DNA from: Streptomyces sp. B93
GTDB taxonomy: Bacteria; Actinomycetota; Actinomycetes; Streptomycetales; Streptomycetaceae
Length of the DNA: 64,000 nt
Assembly: GCF_018070565.1 (NCBI RefSeq)
Contig: NZ_JAGPXL010000024.1
Location: 1 to 64,000, forward strand
Reading direction: 5' to 3'
The notes beneath the pieces were generated by a model. It did no database searches. It had not been told where the DNA came from and saw nothing but the letters and a program-made list of their open reading frames with translations. Positions 61,010-64,000 of the stretch are shown here, piece by piece; positions within the stretch are counted from its first letter, which is position 1, and each line of letters begins with the position of its first letter. Made by a program: the position numbers and the translations under genes.

Positions 61010-62010
61010 GCGGGGACCTCCTCGGCCCGTGCGTCTTCGAGTACGGGGTGGACGCAGCGCACCTGGTGTCCGGCGGCGCGCGGCTCGGTGAGCGCGGGGC
61101 CGCCGGTCAGGCAGTCCACCTCGTAGCGGTCGCAGCGGGGCGCGAAGGCGCAGCCGTCGGCCCAGGCGATCCGGTCGTTGATGGAGCCGCGCACGGGGGT
61201 GAGCGGCTCGCCGCGCGGGGCGTCCAGGCGGGGGATGGAGCCCAGCAGTCCGTGCGCGTAGGGGTGGGTGGGGTGGGCGAACAGCTCGCGGCGCCCGGCG
61301 GACTCCACGACCTTGCCCGCGTACAGGACGTTGACCTGGTCGCAGAGGCCCGCGACCACGCCCAGGTCGTGGGTGATCATCAGCAGGGCGGTGCCCTCCT
61401 CGTCCACCAGTTCCTTGAGCAGTTCCAGGATCTGGGCCTGGATGGTCACGTCGAGGGCGGTGGTCGGCTCGTCGGCGATGAGCATCTTGGGCGCGCAGGC
61501 CACGGCCATGGCGATCAGCGCGCGCTGGCGCATGCCGCCGGACATCTGGTGCGGGTACTCCTTGAGCCGCCGGGTGGGGTCGGGGATGCCGACCCGGTCC
61601 AGCAGGTGGGCGGCCTCCTTGCGGGCGGCCTCGCCCCTGAGCCCCCGGTGCCGCTGGAGGATCTCGGTGACCTGGACGCCGATCGGGACGACCGGGTTCA
61701 GGGACGACAGCGGGTCCTGGAAGATCATGGCCATCTTGCTGCCGCGCAGGTCACGCAGCGCCTTGCGGTCCATGGTCAGCAGGTCGGAGCCGTCGAGGTC
61801 GGCACGGCCGCCGATCTTGACGCCCTTGCGGGGCAGCAGCCCCATCAGGGCGAGGGAGGTGACGGACTTGCCGCAGCCGGACTCGCCGACCAGCCCGACG
61901 ACCTGGCCCTGGTCGACGGAGAACGAGACCCCGTCGACCGCGCGGGACTCCTTGCGGCCGTGCTGGCCGCCGAAGGTGACGGTCAGTTCGTCGACTGTGA
62001 GAAGTGGCAT
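61006..62010 (-). CDS. oppD: Oligopeptide ABC transporter ATPase OppD
   Basis: A 334-residue ATPase. Walker A is GLVGESGCGKSVTSLALMG, signature MSGGMRQRALIAMA, Walker B KMLIADEPTTALDVT. The C-terminal Cys domain has CAFAPRCDRYEVDCL. It forms the motor with OppF. ATG 62010, 6 bases after the oppC stop. Confidence 0.94.
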   Translation of the reverse strand: MPLLTVDELTVTFGGQHGRKESRAVDGVSFSVDQGQVVGLVGESGCGKSVTSLALMGLLPRKGVKIGGRADLDGSDLLTMDRKALRDLRGSKMAMIFQDPLSSLNPVVPIGVQVTEILQRHRGLRGEAARKEAAHLLDRVGIPDPTRRLKEYPHQMSGGMRQRALIAMAVACAPKMLIADEPTTALDVTIQAQILELLKELVDEEGTALLMITHDLGVVAGLCDQVNVLYAGKVVESAGRRELFAHPTHPYAHGLLGSIPRLDAPRGEPLTPVRGSINDRIAWADGCAFAPRCDRYEVDCLTGGPALTEPRAAGHQVRCVHPVLEDARAEEVPA

Positions 62011-62016
62011 GGTGGT

Positions 62017-62973
62017 TCAGCCTCGCAGCTTCGGGTCGAGGGCTTCCCGCATGGCCTCGCCGAGCAGGGTGAAGCCGAGGGCGGTGATGATGATGCCGAC
62101 CGCCGGGTAGACGGCCATCATCGGCGCGTTGTCGAAGAAGTCCTGCGCACGGGCCAGCATGACGCCCCACTCTGGCACCGACGGGTCGGGGTTGCCGAGA
62201 CCCAGGTAGGACAGGGCGGCAGCCTCGATGATCGCGGTGGCCAGGGAGAGTGTCGCCTGGACGATCACCGGGCTGAGCGAGTTGGGCAGGATCTGGGTGA
62301 CGACGATGCGCTTGCGGCGCACGCCGAGGGCGCGGGCGGCCAGTACGTAGTCGGTGCCGCCCTGGGCGAGCATCGAACCGCGCAGCAGCCGGGCGAAGAT
62401 CGGCACCTGCACGACACCCACGGCGATCATCACGGTGGTCAGCGACTGGCCGAGGACGGCGGCCACGGACACCGCGAGGAGCAGCGAGGGCAGCGCCAGC
62501 AGCATGTCGGTGACACGCATGATCACGGAGTCGATCCGCTTGCCCGTGGCGCCGCCCAGCGTGGCGGCGGCACCGGAGAAGCCGCCGATGAGGAAGCCGA
62601 CGGTGAGGCCGATGAGGGTGGACACGACACCCACGAGCAGGGTCTGCCGGGCGCCGATCAGCATCCGGGAGAACATGTCGCGGCCCAGGTGGTCAAGGCC
62701 CAGCCAGTTCTCGGCACGTGGTCCGACGAACTTCCCCTGGTTCACCAGGACCTCGCCGCGCCAGGTCTGCGCGGTGGGCGAGTGGGGGGCGATCCAGGGG
62801 CCGATGACGGCGAGGACGACGAAGACGGCGATGATGCCCGCGCCGATGATCGCCATCTTGCTGGCCTTCAGCCGCCGGAAGGCCTCCCGCCACAGGCTGG
62901 CTCCGGAGGTGGTCTCGTGCTGTGCGGTCAGCTGCGCGAGACGCTCGATCTTCTCGGTTTTCGTGAGGCTCAC
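62017..62973 (-). CDS. oppC: Oligopeptide ABC transporter permease OppC
   Basis: A 318-residue permease with an N-terminal cytoplasmic part, about six membrane segments and the EAA loop (ARALGVRRKRIVVTQILPNS). DHLGRDMFSRMLIGARQTL is typical of OppC. GTG 62973, 1 base after the oppB stop. It pairs with OppB. Confidence 0.94.
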   Translation of the reverse strand: MSLTKTEKIERLAQLTAQHETTSGASLWREAFRRLKASKMAIIGAGIIAVFVVLAVIGPWIAPHSPTAQTWRGEVLVNQGKFVGPRAENWLGLDHLGRDMFSRMLIGARQTLLVGVVSTLIGLTVGFLIGGFSGAAATLGGATGKRIDSVIMRVTDMLLALPSLLLAVSVAAVLGQSLTTVMIAVGVVQVPIFARLLRGSMLAQGGTDYVLAARALGVRRKRIVVTQILPNSLSPVIVQATLSLATAIIEAAALSYLGLGNPDPSVPEWGVMLARAQDFFDNAPMMAVYPAVGIIITALGFTLLGEAMREALDPKLRG

Positions 62974-62974
62974 G

Positions 62975-63979
62975 TCAGTGCACCCGCACTCTCGGGTCGA
63001 TGAGGCTGTACGCCACGTCCACCAGCAGGTTGATCAGGACGTACACGATCGCGATGAACATGATGAAGCCGACGAGCACGGGGTAGTCGCGGCCGTCGAT
63101 CGCGGTCCGGATGAAGGAGCCGATGCCGCCGAAGGAGAAGACGGACTCGGTGAGGACGGCTCCCGACAGCAGTGAGCCGGTGAGCAGGCCGACGGCCGTG
63201 ACGACCGGCAGCATGGCGTTGCGCAGCACGTGCCGCCCGCGCACGGTGCTCCGCTTGAGGCCCTTGGACTCGGCGGTGCGGATGTAGTCCTCCCCCAGCA
63301 CTTCCAGCACGCTGGCGCGGGTCATCCGGACGATGACGGCGAGCGGGATGGAGGCGAGGGTGATGGCGGGCAGCACCAGGTGCTGGATGGCGTCCCAGGA
63401 GGCGTCGAGTTCGCCGGTGAGGATGCCGTCCAGGATGGCGAATCCGGTCACGTCGGTGGCGTTGAGTCCGGTGGACTGGCGGCCGTAGCTGGGGAAGATG
63501 CCCAGTTCGACGGCGAAGACGCCCTTGAGGATCAGGGCGAGGAAGAAGACCGGGATGCAGATGCCGACCAGCGAGCCGGAGACGGCGGTGACGTCCAGCC
63601 AGCCGCCCCGCTTGCGGGCCGCGAAGTAGCCGAGCGGCACACCGATCGCGATGGCGATGATCATCGCGGCGACGGAGAGTTCGACGGTGGCGGGGAAGCG
63701 CAGCGTGAACTCGTCCCACACCGGCTGGCCGGTCTGCACCGAGGTGCCGAGGTCGAGTTCGGCGATGCGCTTCAGGAACCGCCAGTACTGGACGTAGAGG
63801 GGCTGGTCGAGCCCCAACGCACGGTTGATCCGTGCCACTTCGGCCTCGGTGGCCTTCTCCCCCAGGATCGCTGAGGCGGGTCCGCCGGGCAGCCGGTTGA
63901 GCCAGAGGAACAGCAGAACCGACAGGCCGAGCAGGGTGGGAATGAGTTGGAGCAGTCTTCGTACGACGAGACGCAGCAC
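62975..63979 (-). CDS. oppB: Oligopeptide ABC transporter permease OppB
   Basis: A 334-residue permease with about six membrane segments. LRLVVRRLLQLIPTLLGLSVL and the LGLDQPLYVQYWRFL stretch are typical of OppB; the EAA loop is AESKGLKRSTVRGRHVLRNA. GTG 63979, with GGGG nearby. The substrate-binding protein gene (oppA) would lie upstream of this gene, beyond the right edge of the window. The opp operon imports peptides and in Streptomyces also affects development. Confidence 0.93.
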   Translation of the reverse strand: MLRLVVRRLLQLIPTLLGLSVLLFLWLNRLPGGPASAILGEKATEAEVARINRALGLDQPLYVQYWRFLKRIAELDLGTSVQTGQPVWDEFTLRFPATVELSVAAMIIAIAIGVPLGYFAARKRGGWLDVTAVSGSLVGICIPVFFLALILKGVFAVELGIFPSYGRQSTGLNATDVTGFAILDGILTGELDASWDAIQHLVLPAITLASIPLAVIVRMTRASVLEVLGEDYIRTAESKGLKRSTVRGRHVLRNAMLPVVTAVGLLTGSLLSGAVLTESVFSFGGIGSFIRTAIDGRDYPVLVGFIMFIAIVYVLINLLVDVAYSLIDPRVRVH

Positions 63980-64000
63980 CCCGCATGCCCCTTTCTTACG

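Overview
The window reads as Streptomyces chromosome. GC is very high with strong third-position G/C bias, starts are often GTG, spacing is tight, and the gene order (accB end, cimA, a urease-like operon, ilvE, leuB, pruA-putB-putR, serA, ilvCNB, two GGDEF/EAL proteins, gatBAC, ligA, mnmA, a cysteine desulfurase, oppBCDF) matches from memory the conserved core block that in S. coelicolor runs from about SCO5535 down to about SCO5478. I see no insertion sequence, prophage, CRISPR array, rRNA or tRNA. This is core chromosome with a few lineage-specific changes.

Region 1-9.8 kb: the start of an acyl-CoA carboxylase beta subunit leaves the window on the left. It is followed by a short-chain dehydrogenase, a divergent B12/radical-SAM protein resembling hopanoid C-3 methylase HpnR with a DMT-type membrane protein, a minisatellite-rich intergenic region, a GT4 glycosyltransferase, a YceI-like protein, a secreted TPM-domain protein, and citramalate synthase behind a probable transcription attenuator. 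Region 9.8-14 kb: an operon of a urease-like gamma-beta fusion, a urease-like alpha subunit with an altered active-site flap, agmatine deiminase and a TetR regulator, with two palindromes upstream that fit the TetR operator.

Region 14-26.8 kb is mostly amino acid metabolism: branched-chain (ilvE, leuB, ilvB-ilvN-ilvC), serine (serA) and proline catabolism (putB-pruA with the divergent regulator putR, which carries an internal 33-bp tandem repeat). The ilvB operon has a recognisable 13-codon leader peptide and attenuator. With cimA, the enzymes here cover isoleucine from pyruvate and acetyl-CoA (the isopropylmalate/citramalate isomerase is not in the window), plus the shared steps to valine and leucine.

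Region 26.8-48 kb: a PAS-GGDEF-EAL membrane protein with a degenerate EAL domain, several oxidoreductases, a lipoprotein sugar dehydrogenase, a large LuxR-family ATPase regulator coupled to a 61-aa protein, an MMPL exporter, a methyltransferase, the gatCAB amidotransferase operon carrying an extra 79-aa gene, and a second GGDEF-EAL protein (RmdB-like) whose gene has the only in-frame TTA codon I found in the window. Region 48-64 kb: ligA, a MetE-core protein, a tRNA-thiolation pair (cysteine desulfurase and mnmA) split by a Tat-exported amidase on the other strand, a FabR-like TetR regulator with palindromic operators, a TRIC-type channel, and the oppBCDF peptide transporter, whose binding-protein gene would lie beyond the right edge.
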